Shown here one piece after another: positions 1 to 9,738 of a stretch of DNA of 54,536 bases (within the stretch, counting starts at the first letter, position 1; each line of letters begins with the position of its first letter). Origin of the DNA: an uncultured Verrucomicrobia subdivision 3 bacterium (lineage in GTDB: Bacteria; Verrucomicrobiota; Verrucomicrobiae; Limisphaerales; UBA11358); contig CAIXPZ010000092.1 in the NCBI GenBank assembly GCA_903921455.1, positions 1 through 54,536 on the forward strand. The letters run 5' to 3'. Both the position numbers and the translations under genes were made by a program. The notes below the pieces were generated by a model. The model was given only the letters and a program-made list of their open reading frames with translations, was not told the DNA's origin and searched no databases.

Positions 1-44
1 CGCCGGTCGAGGAGGCGCTGCACGCCAAATTCGGCCAGCCATGA
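1..44 (+). CDS. 3' end of an upstream gene, possibly DUF58 family (partial)
   Basis: An open frame enters from the left edge and stops with TGA at 42-44, overlapping the ATG of the next gene in an ATGA arrangement. Only about 13 codons are visible, ending in ALHAKFGQP. In Planctomycetes and Verrucomicrobia the gene before a BatA/VWA protein is usually a DUF58 protein preceded by a MoxR ATPase. The DUF58 call therefore rests on context and is an inference. Confidence 0.4.
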   Translation, partial: PVEEALHAKFGQP

Positions 45-2143
45 CCGGCCTCACCGCGCTCAACCCGTTGTTCCTGTCGCTGCTGCCGCTGGCCGCGCTG
101 CCGGTGATGTTTCATCTCTTCTTCCGGCTGAAAAAATCGCCACGCGTGTTTCCAACGCTGATGTTCTTCAACCGCATTGACCCGCAACTTAACGCCCGAC
201 GCCGGGTGCGCGAATGGCTGATCCTGCTGCTGCGCACGCTATTGATTTTATTTTTGCTGCTCGCGCTCGCAAAACCCGTCTGGTTTGGCATCGGTCGGCA
301 AGGTTCGGTCGCCGTCGCGCTGGTGATTGACAATTCCGGCTCGATGAGCGGCCCGGGCGAAGACGGCCGAAGCAAGGTCAAGGAAGCCGTGGATGCCGCG
401 CGCGGCATCATCGGCCAACTGCGCGACAAGGACAGCGCGGGGATCATCCTGCTCGTGGACGATCCGGTCGTGCCGGTGCCCGCCGGATTGTCTGCGGACA
501 AATCCGCGTTGCGCAACGCCCTTGACCGCATCGGCGAAACCGAGGCCAGCGGCAGCGTCGCCGCCGCGATGGCGCGCGCGGTGAATTTGTTCAACGGGAG
601 CACAGCGACGCATTTTGAAATCCACGTCCTCTCCGACTTGCAGCAGGAAAAATGGAATCAGCCGCCGGTGGATTTGCGCCCGCCACGCGCCGGAACCGCA
701 ATCGTTGTCCATCGGGTCCCGTCACCCAACGCGCCGAAATCAAATGTATCGATCACCGGCGTGCGCGTGCCGGCAAAAATAATTTTGTCTGGCCGCCGGT
801 TGCCTTTGGAGGTGCAACTCACCAGCACCACGGCCGGCGAAAGTCATGTGCATCTGAACTGGCAGGCCGATTCCGGCAACGGCAGCGACGCGGAAGTCAT
901 TGTGCCGGCGCACGCGGAAAAAACGGTGAACCTGACGCTGGAACCGCAGAATGCCGGTTTCCGCTGGGTCAGCCTGCAAATTATCGGCGATGATTTTGAC
1001 GCCGACAACCGCGCGTTCATCGGCTTCAACTGCCAGGAAAAGAAGTCCGTCATCTTTGCCGGCAAGCCCAGTGAGTTCGGCCAGTTGCCGCTGGCGATTT
1101 CCCCGGGCGGCGAAGGAAAATTGTCCGGTCTGATTCCGTCTTTCGTTGACGCGGCCAAGCTTGCCGACGACCAGAGCGCCGGCAGTTTTGTCGCACTGAC
1201 GTGGAATTCCTTTGCCACGGATTCGGAAACCCGCTGGGCCGTGTTGAAACGGTTTCTCGACGCCGGTGGCAGCGCGTTGATTGTGCCGGCGGCGGGCGCG
1301 CCCGCGCAATTCGGTTTGCCGCCGGACTGGCTGGCTTCCGCGCCCGGCAGTTTACAGGCTGTCTCAAACGGCCTTGCCCTCACCGTGCTGGACAAGACGC
1401 ACGCGATGTTCGGCGACATCCGCGACGAAAGCGGCGGCATCGGCATTCATAATGTGAAGGTGTTCCAATTTTGCCCGCTGCGATCATCGCCCAAAGCCAT
1501 GCCGGTGCTCGGCCTCGAGGATGGACGCGCGCTGCTCACGGCACAAAAAGTCGGCAAAGGCAGTTTGTTTGCGGGCGGCTTCGCGTTTGATTCCGCATGG
1601 AGCACGCTGACGTTGAAACCCGCTTTCATTGCGCTGGCGCAAAATCTTGTGCTGACGCAGAGTGGCGCGGAAACCAACGTCGTTCCGCTGGCTGCCGGCG
1701 AACCGCTGCGGCTCGCGTTACCGGCGGATGCAGCGGTTCAGGTGCAATCGTTTGGTGGCAGCCCGCTCGATTGGAAAGGCAAGCTCGGGCTGCTGGCCAC
1801 GCTGCCGCGCTCCGGCGTTTATGCCGTGCGTGGTGACAGGGAAACCAGCTACGTCGCCGTCCGCTCATCCGAAAAAGAGGGCCGACAGCAATTCATCTCC
1901 GGCGACGCGCTGCCGGCACTGGGCAAGCTGGCGTATTCGGTGAAGAATTTCGGCGGCGGCGATGCGCTGGTCTCGGAATTCAAGCGGCTGGAGAAATCTT
2001 TGGACTTGAGCCCGCTGCTATTGCTGCTCGCTTTGCTCGCGCTAGCCGCCGAGGGCTGGCTGGCCAATCCGCTCCCGCTGAAAATCAAATCACCCGTCGG
2101 CGCAAAAAATTTTTCAAAGGAGGAAAATGCCGGTGCCCGCTGA
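41..2143 (+). CDS. BatA-domain membrane protein with von Willebrand factor A domain
   Basis: A 700-residue inner-membrane protein. Residues about 5-81 form the BatA/aerotolerance N-terminal region, with two hydrophobic segments (about 8-28 and 59-80) around a basic loop. A VWA domain follows; its metal-dependent adhesion site D97-x-S99-x-S101 lies in the run VIDNSGSMSG. The central part is beta-rich, and a last membrane helix sits near residues 656-672. The start overlaps the stop of the preceding gene and the end overlaps the next VWA gene, so the products are probably translationally coupled. VWA proteins of this kind work with MoxR ATPases and DUF58 proteins in envelope-associated assembly or stress functions. 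No substrate can be read from the sequence. Confidence 0.88.
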   Translation: MTGLTALNPLFLSLLPLAALPVMFHLFFRLKKSPRVFPTLMFFNRIDPQLNARRRVREWLILLLRTLLILFLLLALAKPVWFGIGRQGSVAVALVIDNSGSMSGPGEDGRSKVKEAVDAARGIIGQLRDKDSAGIILLVDDPVVPVPAGLSADKSALRNALDRIGETEASGSVAAAMARAVNLFNGSTATHFEIHVLSDLQQEKWNQPPVDLRPPRAGTAIVVHRVPSPNAPKSNVSITGVRVPAKIILSGRRLPLEVQLTSTTAGESHVHLNWQADSGNGSDAEVIVPAHAEKTVNLTLEPQNAGFRWVSLQIIGDDFDADNRAFIGFNCQEKKSVIFAGKPSEFGQLPLAISPGGEGKLSGLIPSFVDAAKLADDQSAGSFVALTWNSFATDSETRWAVLKRFLDAGGSALIVPAAGAPAQFGLPPDWLASAPGSLQAVSNGLALTVLDKTHAMFGDIRDESGGIGIHNVKVFQFCPLRSSPKAMPVLGLEDGRALLTAQKVGKGSLFAGGFAFDSAWSTLTLKPAFIALAQNLVLTQSGAETNVVPLAAGEPLRLALPADAAVQVQSFGGSPLDWKGKLGLLATLPRSGVYAVRGDRETSYVAVRSSEKEGRQQFISGDALPALGKLAYSVKNFGGGDALVSEFKRLEKSLDLSPLLLLLALLALAAEGWLANPLPLKIKSPVGAKNFSKEENAGAR

Positions 2144-4349
2144 TCAATTTTTTCTGGCGATGATCCAGTGGCATCCGCGATTCAGCGGCGTCTGGTGTGG
2201 CGTGATTGTTTTCGCGGCTGCGGTGTGGCTGTTCTTTTTGCAGCGCCGGATGGAACGCCGTGTTTCGCCGATCCGGGCGCGCTGGCTGTTGCTGCCGAAA
2301 GGATTGACGATGCTTGCGCTCCTGTTCGTGCTGTTTGACCCGGTTTCAGCCATCCAAAAAGACGAGTCCGCCAACGGCAAGCTGCTGGTGCTGGTGGATG
2401 CGTCCTCCTCCATGGACGTGGCAGACGATTACCGCTCGCCGCGCGTGGCCCGCGCCAGGGACCTTGTCGAGTCGTGGAAAGGCGCGCTGCCGCGCGGCGT
2501 GCAGGTGGACGAACTTGAAATTGACACCGCCATCCACCAGCCGGGAGACGCCGCGTCGTCCGCGTTGCGCGGCACGGATCTCGGCGGCTGCCTGCTGGCG
2601 TTGTCCGAGCGCAATGACCTGGCTTCCTATCTCGGCGCGGTGCTGCTGACCGACGGGGGCGATGAGGTTTTGGAAAATCCCGCGCTGCCGAAGCTGCCGC
2701 TTTACCTCGTCGGCGTCGGCACCGACCCGGCGACGTGGAATGACGTTTCGGTTGCCAGCCTGGACTGCCCGCCGACGGCGGAAAAGGACGTGGGCTTTGA
2801 AATCACGGCGGAACTTCAGGCGCGCGCCGGACACGGCGGTGGCTTCGCGTCGCAACTGGCGCAGGTTCACGTTTCGCTCGATCACGCGACCGGCACGAAC
2901 ACCTGGGAAAAAGTCAGCGGCCAGACCGTGGATTTATCCAATTTGCATAACACGATTCATTTTTCCGTGAAATCGAGCGAAATTGGCATTCAACATTACC
3001 GCGTCGGCGTCGCGCCGGTGACGGGCGAGCTTTCGCCGCTGAACAATTCCCGCGGCGTGACGGTGAACGTGCAGAAAAAATCCGTCCATGTGCTGTTCTT
3101 CGCGCAGACGCTGGGCCAGGAATTCAAGGTGCTCCGCAACGAACTCGCGCACGATCCGGGCCTCGCGTTCACGGCGCTGTTTCGCACCGGTGGCAGCCGC
3201 TTCCTGCTGCAAGGCGACCGGCTGCCCGGCGACGAGGCGCTGGCGGACGGCTTTCCCACGGCGAAAAAATCGCTCGAACCCTACGACGCCATCATCCTTG
3301 GCCCGCTGCCAGCGGAAGATTTTCAGCCGCAGCAGATGCAGGCGCTTACGCAGTTTGCCGAGGACGGCGGCACGGTGATTTTCATCGGCGGCGACGCGGC
3401 ATTCGGGCGCGGCGGCTATGCCTCAACGCCGCTGGCGGCGCTGTTTCCGTGGCGGATTTCCGATCGCGAGCCGGAGTTGGCGCACGGCATTTTCCCGGTT
3501 CACGTTCCGCCGATGGGCGCGGGCAATCCGATTCTCGCAACCGTCGAGGAAATCGTTGCGCGGGGCGCGGTGGCGCTCGACGCGGTGAACCAGGTGTACG
3601 AGTTGAAGCCCGGCGCGACCGCGCTGCTCGCCGTGCAGGTGAACGGCCGAGAACTGGCGGTCGTCGCGACGCAGCCGTTCGGCAAGGGCAAGGTCATGGC
3701 CATCGCGTCCAGCACGCTCTGGAAATGGGCCGCGCAGCCGGAACCGCTAGGTTCGACTTACGGGCTGCTCTGGCGGCAGGCGGTGCGCGTGCTCACCGGC
3801 AAAACCGAAGGCGGACAAAATCTCACGGTGCGCTGGGACAAGGATTTTTACCGGCCGGGCGAAATGGTCGCCGGCGAAATCCGCTCGTTGAACCCGAAGG
3901 CGGCGGGGTTGAGTTTCACGGCGACGCTCGCGGCAAAAAATCAGACCACGCCCGTGACGGTCGAGCCGGTGGCAGGGCAGCTGCAGGCGTTTTCGGTGAA
4001 GCTGCGGTTTCACGATCGCGGCGATTACAACTTCCGGCTCGTGGCGTATCAAGGCGGGCGCGTGCTGGAAACTTACGAGAAGAATTTCCCGGTCGAGCCG
4101 CAGGTGGCGGAAGGTTCGCGGCTGGAAGTGGACCACCTGTTTTTGAAAAAACTCGCCGAGACCGGCGGCGGCGCATATTTCCGCGAAAGCGAAGCGGCGC
4201 AGTTGCCGGCGCAGTTCACTGTAAAAAATTCGCATAAAATCACGGTGGAGGAATCGTCGCTGGCGGAAGCCGGACCGTGGTTTTTGCTGGTGTTCCTGGC
4301 TGGGTTGGTGTTTGAGTGGATTTTGCGTCGGAAGCTGGGTTTGTTTTAG
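2127..4349 (+). CDS. VWA domain protein with glutamine-amidotransferase-like domain
   Basis: A 740-residue membrane protein. Two N-terminal membrane helices (about 20-40 and 53-72) precede a VWA domain with an intact MIDAS D91-A-S93-S-S95. Around residues 380-445 is a flavodoxin-like fold with GGDAAFGRGGY, as found in VWA proteins carrying a class I glutamine-amidotransferase-like domain. No catalytic Cys triad is apparent there, so it is probably non-enzymatic. A C-terminal helix lies near 717-735. The start overlaps the upstream stop by 17 bases. An AAGGAGG sits only 3 bases before this ATG, unusually close, so the ATG at 2160 (MIQWHPRF) is a possible alternative start. Confidence 0.85.
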   Translation: MPVPADQFFLAMIQWHPRFSGVWCGVIVFAAAVWLFFLQRRMERRVSPIRARWLLLPKGLTMLALLFVLFDPVSAIQKDESANGKLLVLVDASSSMDVADDYRSPRVARARDLVESWKGALPRGVQVDELEIDTAIHQPGDAASSALRGTDLGGCLLALSERNDLASYLGAVLLTDGGDEVLENPALPKLPLYLVGVGTDPATWNDVSVASLDCPPTAEKDVGFEITAELQARAGHGGGFASQLAQVHVSLDHATGTNTWEKVSGQTVDLSNLHNTIHFSVKSSEIGIQHYRVGVAPVTGELSPLNNSRGVTVNVQKKSVHVLFFAQTLGQEFKVLRNELAHDPGLAFTALFRTGGSRFLLQGDRLPGDEALADGFPTAKKSLEPYDAIILGPLPAEDFQPQQMQALTQFAEDGGTVIFIGGDAAFGRGGYASTPLAALFPWRISDREPELAHGIFPVHVPPMGAGNPILATVEEIVARGAVALDAVNQVYELKPGATALLAVQVNGRELAVVATQPFGKGKVMAIASSTLWKWAAQPEPLGSTYGLLWRQAVRVLTGKTEGGQNLTVRWDKDFYRPGEMVAGEIRSLNPKAAGLSFTATLAAKNQTTPVTVEPVAGQLQAFSVKLRFHDRGDYNFRLVAYQGGRVLETYEKNFPVEPQVAEGSRLEVDHLFLKKLAETGGGAYFRESEAAQLPAQFTVKNSHKITVEESSLAEAGPWFLLVFLAGLVFEWILRRKLGLF

Positions 4350-4351
4350 CC

Positions 4352-5401
4352 ATGAAAAAGTTCAAGCTTGTCATTGTGAATTTCGCGTTGCTGCTCGGCG
4401 GCATTGCGGCGGCCATGGCGCAGGAGCGCGCCGGGAAGATTGAGTATTCCGACAGTAATGTTTTGTCCGGCGTCATTTCACTGACACCGGGTGCCGAATT
4501 AAAAATCCAGGACGGTTCGTCGGTCCGGGTGCTCGCGTTTGACCGGGTGCAGGAAATCCGGTTCACGCCAGAAAAGGAGGAAATGGAGCGCGCTTGGCGG
4601 TTCAAGGAAGCCGGACAGACGGCCAAGGAGTTTTTTGGCTCCCCGTATCCGGTGCGGCATCTGGCGACGACGGTCACGCTGGGCGACGGTGAAAAAATCA
4701 AAGGCCATCTTTACACGACCGTGCTTTACGTCGCGGACGGCGAGAATGTGCAAAAGGTCATTCTGCTTGCCAAGCAGCGCGGCAAGGAAGGCGACCCGAT
4801 GCCGTCCCTGGTTTACCCCAAACGAATTTCCTTCGGCGACCACGCGACGGTGGCGACGGCGACGGTGAAATTAAAATTGTCTGGCCTCGGAGCAAAACCG
4901 GAAGTCGTCGCCATCACGCGCGGTGCGCTCGTGCAACTGGAAGCCAAACCCAGCGGGGTCCCCGGTGAATTTTCCATGCCGTCGCCGCTCGGCAAGGAGT
5001 TTTTCCTGGCGGCGAAAAGTGGGGGAAGGATGCAGGTCGGCTGGCCGAAGGCGAGAGATGAAAAAGTCGTTACGCTCGTTCGCAACGCGCTCACGAACTC
5101 GGAGGATTTCTTCGACGACCGGCAGGTTTTAGGCGCGGTGGAGGACACAACGAATTCGGAGATCTATTCGCTGGTCTTCGCCATTCGCAAAGGCAAAACC
5201 TACGGCACAAGCAACCAATCTTGGCGCCTGGAGTTGTATCGCTGGAAGCTGGACGACGACCGGCGCGTGATGCTGGCGGGGCAGGATTATTTCTTTCGCG
5301 GCACGACCGCCAAAAATCAACCGCCGCCGCCGGTGGAATTGTCGGAGAAACTGTGGAACCTTCATCGGAACGGTGACGTCTGGTCTGACAACGGCCAATG
5401 A
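4352..5401 (+). CDS. Exported protein of unknown function
   Basis: A 349-residue protein beginning with a clear signal peptide (MKKFKLVIV, a hydrophobic core, AMA/Q). This start was preferred to an in-frame ATG at 4316 because it places the signal peptide at the N-terminus and lies two bases after the upstream stop. The early mature part (about 20-60) resembles small beta-barrel repeats that start with an exposed GKIEYSDSN segment. No family is recognised. The stop overlaps the next ATG as ATGA, so the gene is inside the VWA operon and its product probably works at the envelope with the flanking membrane proteins. Confidence 0.78.
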   Translation: MKKFKLVIVNFALLLGGIAAAMAQERAGKIEYSDSNVLSGVISLTPGAELKIQDGSSVRVLAFDRVQEIRFTPEKEEMERAWRFKEAGQTAKEFFGSPYPVRHLATTVTLGDGEKIKGHLYTTVLYVADGENVQKVILLAKQRGKEGDPMPSLVYPKRISFGDHATVATATVKLKLSGLGAKPEVVAITRGALVQLEAKPSGVPGEFSMPSPLGKEFFLAAKSGGRMQVGWPKARDEKVVTLVRNALTNSEDFFDDRQVLGAVEDTTNSEIYSLVFAIRKGKTYGTSNQSWRLELYRWKLDDDRRVMLAGQDYFFRGTTAKNQPPPPVELSEKLWNLHRNGDVWSDNGQ

Positions 5402-8400
5402 ATCCCACCAGCAACAATCTGGACGCGATGGTGCGCGCGGCCGGCGCGCGCCTGAAATGGTCCGCCCTGCTGGCCGGTTCGTGCCGGTGGGTTGCGCTCT
5501 GCCTCGGCTTGTGGCTGCTTTTGTTAACCGCCGATAATTTTTTAAGCCTGCCCGCCGGACTGCGGCTGCCGCTGGCGCTCGGCGGCGCGGCCTTCACCGC
5601 GTTCCAGCTTTTCCGCAAAGTGCTGCGGCCCGCGTGGCGCCGTCAAACACCGGAACGCACGGCGGTGATGCTGGAGCAGCGCTACGGCATCGGCGAAAAC
5701 CTGCTGATCAACGCCGTTCAATTTCAGCACCAGTCGTTGCGCCCGGAGGAACAGGTTTTTGCCGGCCAGACCATCGCGGTGTCCGGCGATATCGCGGATC
5801 GCGTGCGCTTCAGCGAACTCTGGGACTGGCGCGCGCTGCGCGTCTGGGGCGGCGCGGCGGCGGCGGTGCTGGTGTTGTGGCTTGCGTTTATCGTCGTGTT
5901 TCCCCGGCAGTTCGGCGCGGCGGTCGAGCGTTACGCGCTGCCGCTGGGCGACACGCCGCCGCCGGGCAATTTGGTTTTGAAACTCACGCCCGATGGTGAT
6001 GTGACCGTTCCGGAAGGCGGCAATCTCGACGTGGCGCTCGAAATCCAATCGCCCGGCAACCAGCCGCTGGCGAAGCCGCCGGTCATCGTCTGGCAGGAAC
6101 GCGCGAATTTTATTCAGCCCGTGCCAAGCGCCGGGGAAAACATCGCGATGACGCCGGGCGAAAATAAATTTGTCCACACGTTTGCCAATCTCCAAACGCC
6201 GCTGTCGTTCCGCGTTTTTGCCGGCGACAGTTTCACGCGGAGCATCCAGGTGAAGGTGCTGCCGCTGCCGCAATTGAAGGACGGGCAATTTCGCATCGCG
6301 CCGCCGGCCTACACCGGTTTGAAACCGCAGGTGGTGGCCGGCCCGCCCGCGCCGGTCAGCGCGCTGCCGGGTTCGGGTTTGGAAATTTCGTTTAGAACGG
6401 AGCCGGCCATTGAATCGGCGACCGCGAACCTGGCCGGAAAAATAATCGCGTTCGACCGCAGCGGCAGCAGTTGGAAAGCAACGGCGACCGTCACGAACGC
6501 CGGTGCGTATGAAATTTTCGCCCGTTGCCGCGACAGCGCGGAACCGGTGACGCTGGTGCGCGGCGATTTGCGGCTGTTGCCCGACAATCCGCCGGAAGTG
6601 GATTTTGTGACGGACGACCGGAACCGCATCGTGCAGTTCGGCCAGACGCTGGCGGTGGACGTGGCGGCGCGCGATGATTTCGGGCTGGCGGATATTTCCG
6701 TCGTCGCACGGCCGGTGGAAAAAGCGGATGCCGGAACGGTGGTGAAACGCTGGCGCTATCTCGGCCCGCCGGGAAATCCCGGCCCGGTGCGCGAGACGCT
6801 GGCGCTGACGATTGATCCGCGCGTGTTCGAGTCGGGCGCGACGTATTATCTCGAAGCGCAGGCGAATGATTTTCGACCGGGCGGCACACCGTCGCGGTCG
6901 CGGCCGATCGTGCTGCGCGTAAAATCGGCGGAGGATATTTCGTTGACGGACGGCGATCCGCTGGCGCCGGCGTTTGCTGAACTCAAGCTCGCCATTGCGT
7001 CGCAGGAAAAATCCGCCCGGCTCTCGGCCAATCTCAAAACCTATCTTGATGACATTGTCGGCAAACGGGCGCTGGCCAGCCAGGCGGACGTTATCGGCTC
7101 GGAGCAAAACGACGCCGTCAATCACGGGCGAAAATCCTTGGTGCTTTTTGACGCGCAGCCGGATGGGAAGATTTTCAGCACGCCGTTGTCCACGCTGGTT
7201 TACACGGACATGATGGGCGTGAAAAAAGATTTGCGCGATTTGCCCGCAACAGCGAAAAAGGATTTGCCTGGCCAGGTCGCCGGCATTGAATTGCGGCAGG
7301 AACAAATTCTGGCGCGGCTGTTGAGATTGTTGGGGCAGATTGCCGATACGCGGACGGAAAAGCTGAAGCCGGTCGCCGACGGCAAGGAAGACAAGCAACC
7401 GCCGGTCACGCCGGAGGAGTTGAAAAAAGAACTGCTGGCCGACCTGAAAAAGTTTGTCGCCGACCAGGAACGCATTTTGGAAAAGGCCCGCACGCTAGCG
7501 GACAAAGGGCCGGAAGATTTGACGCAGGAAGAAAAGGAAAACGTGGGCGAAATGGCGCGCGAAGAGGACAAGTGGGCGAAATTCCTGGAGGAGAAGCTGA
7601 CTGATTTCAGCAAGCTGCCGGCGCAGGATTTCGCGGATTCGTCGCTGGCGCAGGAATTGAATTCAGTTTACCAGGAAGTGAAGCCGGCGGCCGACGCGTT
7701 CACCAAACAGAATGTCGAGATCGCCGTGCCGAGCGCCAAAGGGGGCATGGAAAACGCGCAGGAGCTGGTCAATAATCTTGAAAAATGGCTGCCGGACACG
7801 GCAGACCACACGAAGTGGAACATGGAAGAGCCGACCGCGCCGGCGGACATCGCCATGGCCGAGCTGCCCAAGGAATTGGAGGATCTCGTCGGCGATCTGC
7901 TCGACAAGGAGGACGCGATGACGCCGGATGTGGATGATGTGACTAGTTCATTCATGGCCTCACTGGACAAGGGCGCGGGCTGGGGCACGGGCGACGGGCC
8001 GATTTCCGACATGAGTGCGAAAGGCGTGACCGGGAATCAATTGCCGAACGGAAACGAAGTCGGCGGGCGTTCCGGCGAAGGCCGCAACGGCCGCAGCCAC
8101 GGGCAGATGGTCTCGGATACTGCGGAAGGCAAGGGCGGCAAAGAAACGCCGACGCGCCTGGACCCCGAACCGTTTGAACAGGGCAGCGTGAAAGATTCTT
8201 CCAAGGAAGACACGGGCGGCTCGACGGGCGGCGGAAAAATGAGCGGGTTTGCCGGCGAAGGTCTGCGCGGGCCGGCTGCGCCGGGTTCAAATCAGAAGAT
8301 GCCGCGGCTAGCGGAGCAGCAGGCGAAAATCCGGCAGCAGGCCGAGGCGCTGGCGTTGCAATTGCGGCGCTATCATATTTCAAGCGGCGCGCTGGAAACG

Positions 8401-8667
8401 TCGGTGAAGGCGATGAACCAGCTTGAGGACACCGCGCGCAAGAATGACGGACTGGGCGTCCGCCGCGCGTTCAACCAGGCGGTGAGCGCGCTGGGCGAGG
8501 CGAAGAAAACCGTGGATCATCAGGTGACCGTGCGACGCGAACAGGACAAGCTGCCACCGTGGATGCGCGCGGAAATCCGCACTGGTGTGGCAGACGGTGT
8601 GCCGAAGGGCTACGAGGAAATGGCCGGCGAATATTTCCGCGCGCTGGCGGAAGGAGCGACGAGGTGA
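5398..8667 (+). CDS. Large DUF4175-like membrane protein
   Basis: A 1,089-residue protein. Hydrophobic segments lie near residues 30-65 and 149-168. A beta-rich periplasmic region follows to about 510, then a long charged, probably coiled-coil region (about 511-800), a Gly-rich segment (about 857-964) and a helical C-terminus rich in Q, K and E. This architecture matches the large DUF4175-type proteins that accompany BatA/VWA genes in Planctomycetes, Verrucomicrobia and Alphaproteobacteria. The start overlaps the upstream stop by four bases and the stop overlaps the next GTG, so it is the middle of a coupled operon. The molecular role is unknown. Confidence 0.8.
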   Translation: MNPTSNNLDAMVRAAGARLKWSALLAGSCRWVALCLGLWLLLLTADNFLSLPAGLRLPLALGGAAFTAFQLFRKVLRPAWRRQTPERTAVMLEQRYGIGENLLINAVQFQHQSLRPEEQVFAGQTIAVSGDIADRVRFSELWDWRALRVWGGAAAAVLVLWLAFIVVFPRQFGAAVERYALPLGDTPPPGNLVLKLTPDGDVTVPEGGNLDVALEIQSPGNQPLAKPPVIVWQERANFIQPVPSAGENIAMTPGENKFVHTFANLQTPLSFRVFAGDSFTRSIQVKVLPLPQLKDGQFRIAPPAYTGLKPQVVAGPPAPVSALPGSGLEISFRTEPAIESATANLAGKIIAFDRSGSSWKATATVTNAGAYEIFARCRDSAEPVTLVRGDLRLLPDNPPEVDFVTDDRNRIVQFGQTLAVDVAARDDFGLADISVVARPVEKADAGTVVKRWRYLGPPGNPGPVRETLALTIDPRVFESGATYYLEAQANDFRPGGTPSRSRPIVLRVKSAEDISLTDGDPLAPAFAELKLAIASQEKSARLSANLKTYLDDIVGKRALASQADVIGSEQNDAVNHGRKSLVLFDAQPDGKIFSTPLSTLVYTDMMGVKKDLRDLPATAKKDLPGQVAGIELRQEQILARLLRLLGQIADTRTEKLKPVADGKEDKQPPVTPEELKKELLADLKKFVADQERILEKARTLADKGPEDLTQEEKENVGEMAREEDKWAKFLEEKLTDFSKLPAQDFADSSLAQELNSVYQEVKPAADAFTKQNVEIAVPSAKGGMENAQELVNNLEKWLPDTADHTKWNMEEPTAPADIAMAELPKELEDLVGDLLDKEDAMTPDVDDVTSSFMASLDKGAGWGTGDGPISDMSAKGVTGNQLPNGNEVGGRSGEGRNGRSHGQMVSDTAEGKGGKETPTRLDPEPFEQGSVKDSSKEDTGGSTGGGKMSGFAGEGLRGPAAPGSNQKMPRLAEQQAKIRQQAEALALQLRRYHISSGALETSVKAMNQLEDTARKNDGLGVRRAFNQAVSALGEAKKTVDHQVTVRREQDKLPPWMRAEIRTGVADGVPKGYEEMAGEYFRALAEGATR

Positions 8668-9326
8668 AATTTACGACTGGCAAATTACGATTTACGGCTC
8701 TGGCGCTGGCTGTTTTGTTTATTTTCCAAACGGCTGTTCACACGCAGGCTGAGGGCCTTTTGGCCGATGGCGATTTTGAGAAACCCGATGCGGCGGATCC
8801 AGCCAGGCCCGCCGGCTGGGATCGCGTGGACGGATTAGGCATTCAATGGATTCAGTCGCCGCGCGATTCGCATGGCCGGGCGATTCGCATGGATACGCGG
8901 TTGATCGAGCAGACAATGCAGGCACAGTGGATCAAGACCGGCTTGACCAATATCTGGAACATCCCGAAGCCGGAAAAAAATCCCATCGCGGAAACTTACG
9001 GGCTGTCGCTCTATTCCGCCCCCATGTCGGTGACACCGGGACAGGCGTATCGCATCACCTTTGATTTCAAGGGTCGTGGCGGCGCGAAAGTCTGGGTGCG
9101 CGGCTACGGAATTTTTGCGGGCGAAAAGCGCCGGCGCTGGGAAACTTACGTTGACTGCCACGGAAAAGACGACGGCTGGACAACCCAGTCGCAAATTTTT
9201 CACCCGACCAAATTCCGCAAGGATGTGACTGAAATTAAGGTGATGCTCTTTGCCTATCATCCGCCAGGCCTTTACTGGTTCGACAATGTTCGCATCGAGC
9301 CAGTGACGGAAGCTGCCGCACAATAA
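8664..9326 (+). CDS. Exported carbohydrate-binding-like (jelly-roll) protein
   Basis: A 220-residue exported protein. The start is taken as the GTG at 8664, which overlaps the preceding TGA in a GTGA junction and gives a signal peptide ending near HTQA. An upstream ATG (8559) would place 35 unlikely residues inside the previous gene. The mature protein opens with LLADGDFEKP followed by a P-A-G-W motif. It continues in a pattern seen in CBM4/9-like galactose-binding jelly rolls: a buried FDFKGRGG strand and a closing FDNVRIEP strand. It is the last gene of the VWA operon. Binding to a glycan is an inference from fold alone. Confidence 0.72.
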   Translation: MKFTTGKLRFTALALAVLFIFQTAVHTQAEGLLADGDFEKPDAADPARPAGWDRVDGLGIQWIQSPRDSHGRAIRMDTRLIEQTMQAQWIKTGLTNIWNIPKPEKNPIAETYGLSLYSAPMSVTPGQAYRITFDFKGRGGAKVWVRGYGIFAGEKRRRWETYVDCHGKDDGWTTQSQIFHPTKFRKDVTEIKVMLFAYHPPGLYWFDNVRIEPVTEAAAQ

Positions 9327-9738
9327 TTTCAGCCGGTGCTCGCAACTGGATTCCCCATGATTTTCTGCAGTAAAGATGAGGAAGCCTGGCGCGAACGAAA
9401 CGGCTGATTGATGAAGTATTTTGATTGTTGATCATGGTTCTACATTTTTTCAGTGGGCCGGGTGAAACGGATTGATTGATTTTTTACTTAAGCTGGCGAG
9501 GCTGGGTGCCGGGTTGCAACGCCGTCACCGCCATCACCCTCGCCGGCATCACTTCTCGCCTCAAATCTTAACCCTGGTCGAAAAATATTACAGATACACT
9601 GCCGATGTCGGCCGTTTCAAAACCAAATCGAACCTCACGGCGAGACCATGCACTGTGTCTGACAATCATGCCGCCCAACGTGCCCACCCGCCTCAAATCC
9701 ACATCTACAACCATGTCGATTCTTGCGCGGTGCTGTAG
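9327..9738. other. Intergenic region, no gene seen
   Basis: About 410 bases between two converging transcription units. Short open frames occur on the plus strand, but they have no recognisable start context or family and run into the antisense of the kinase gene. No tRNA, convincing terminator hairpin or repeat was found by eye. Confidence 0.6.

Noticed and set aside
5542..7398. Open frame of 618 codons on the minus strand
   Set aside because: Antisense to the DUF4175-like gene, rich in Arg and His as expected for a reverse reading, with no family resemblance.
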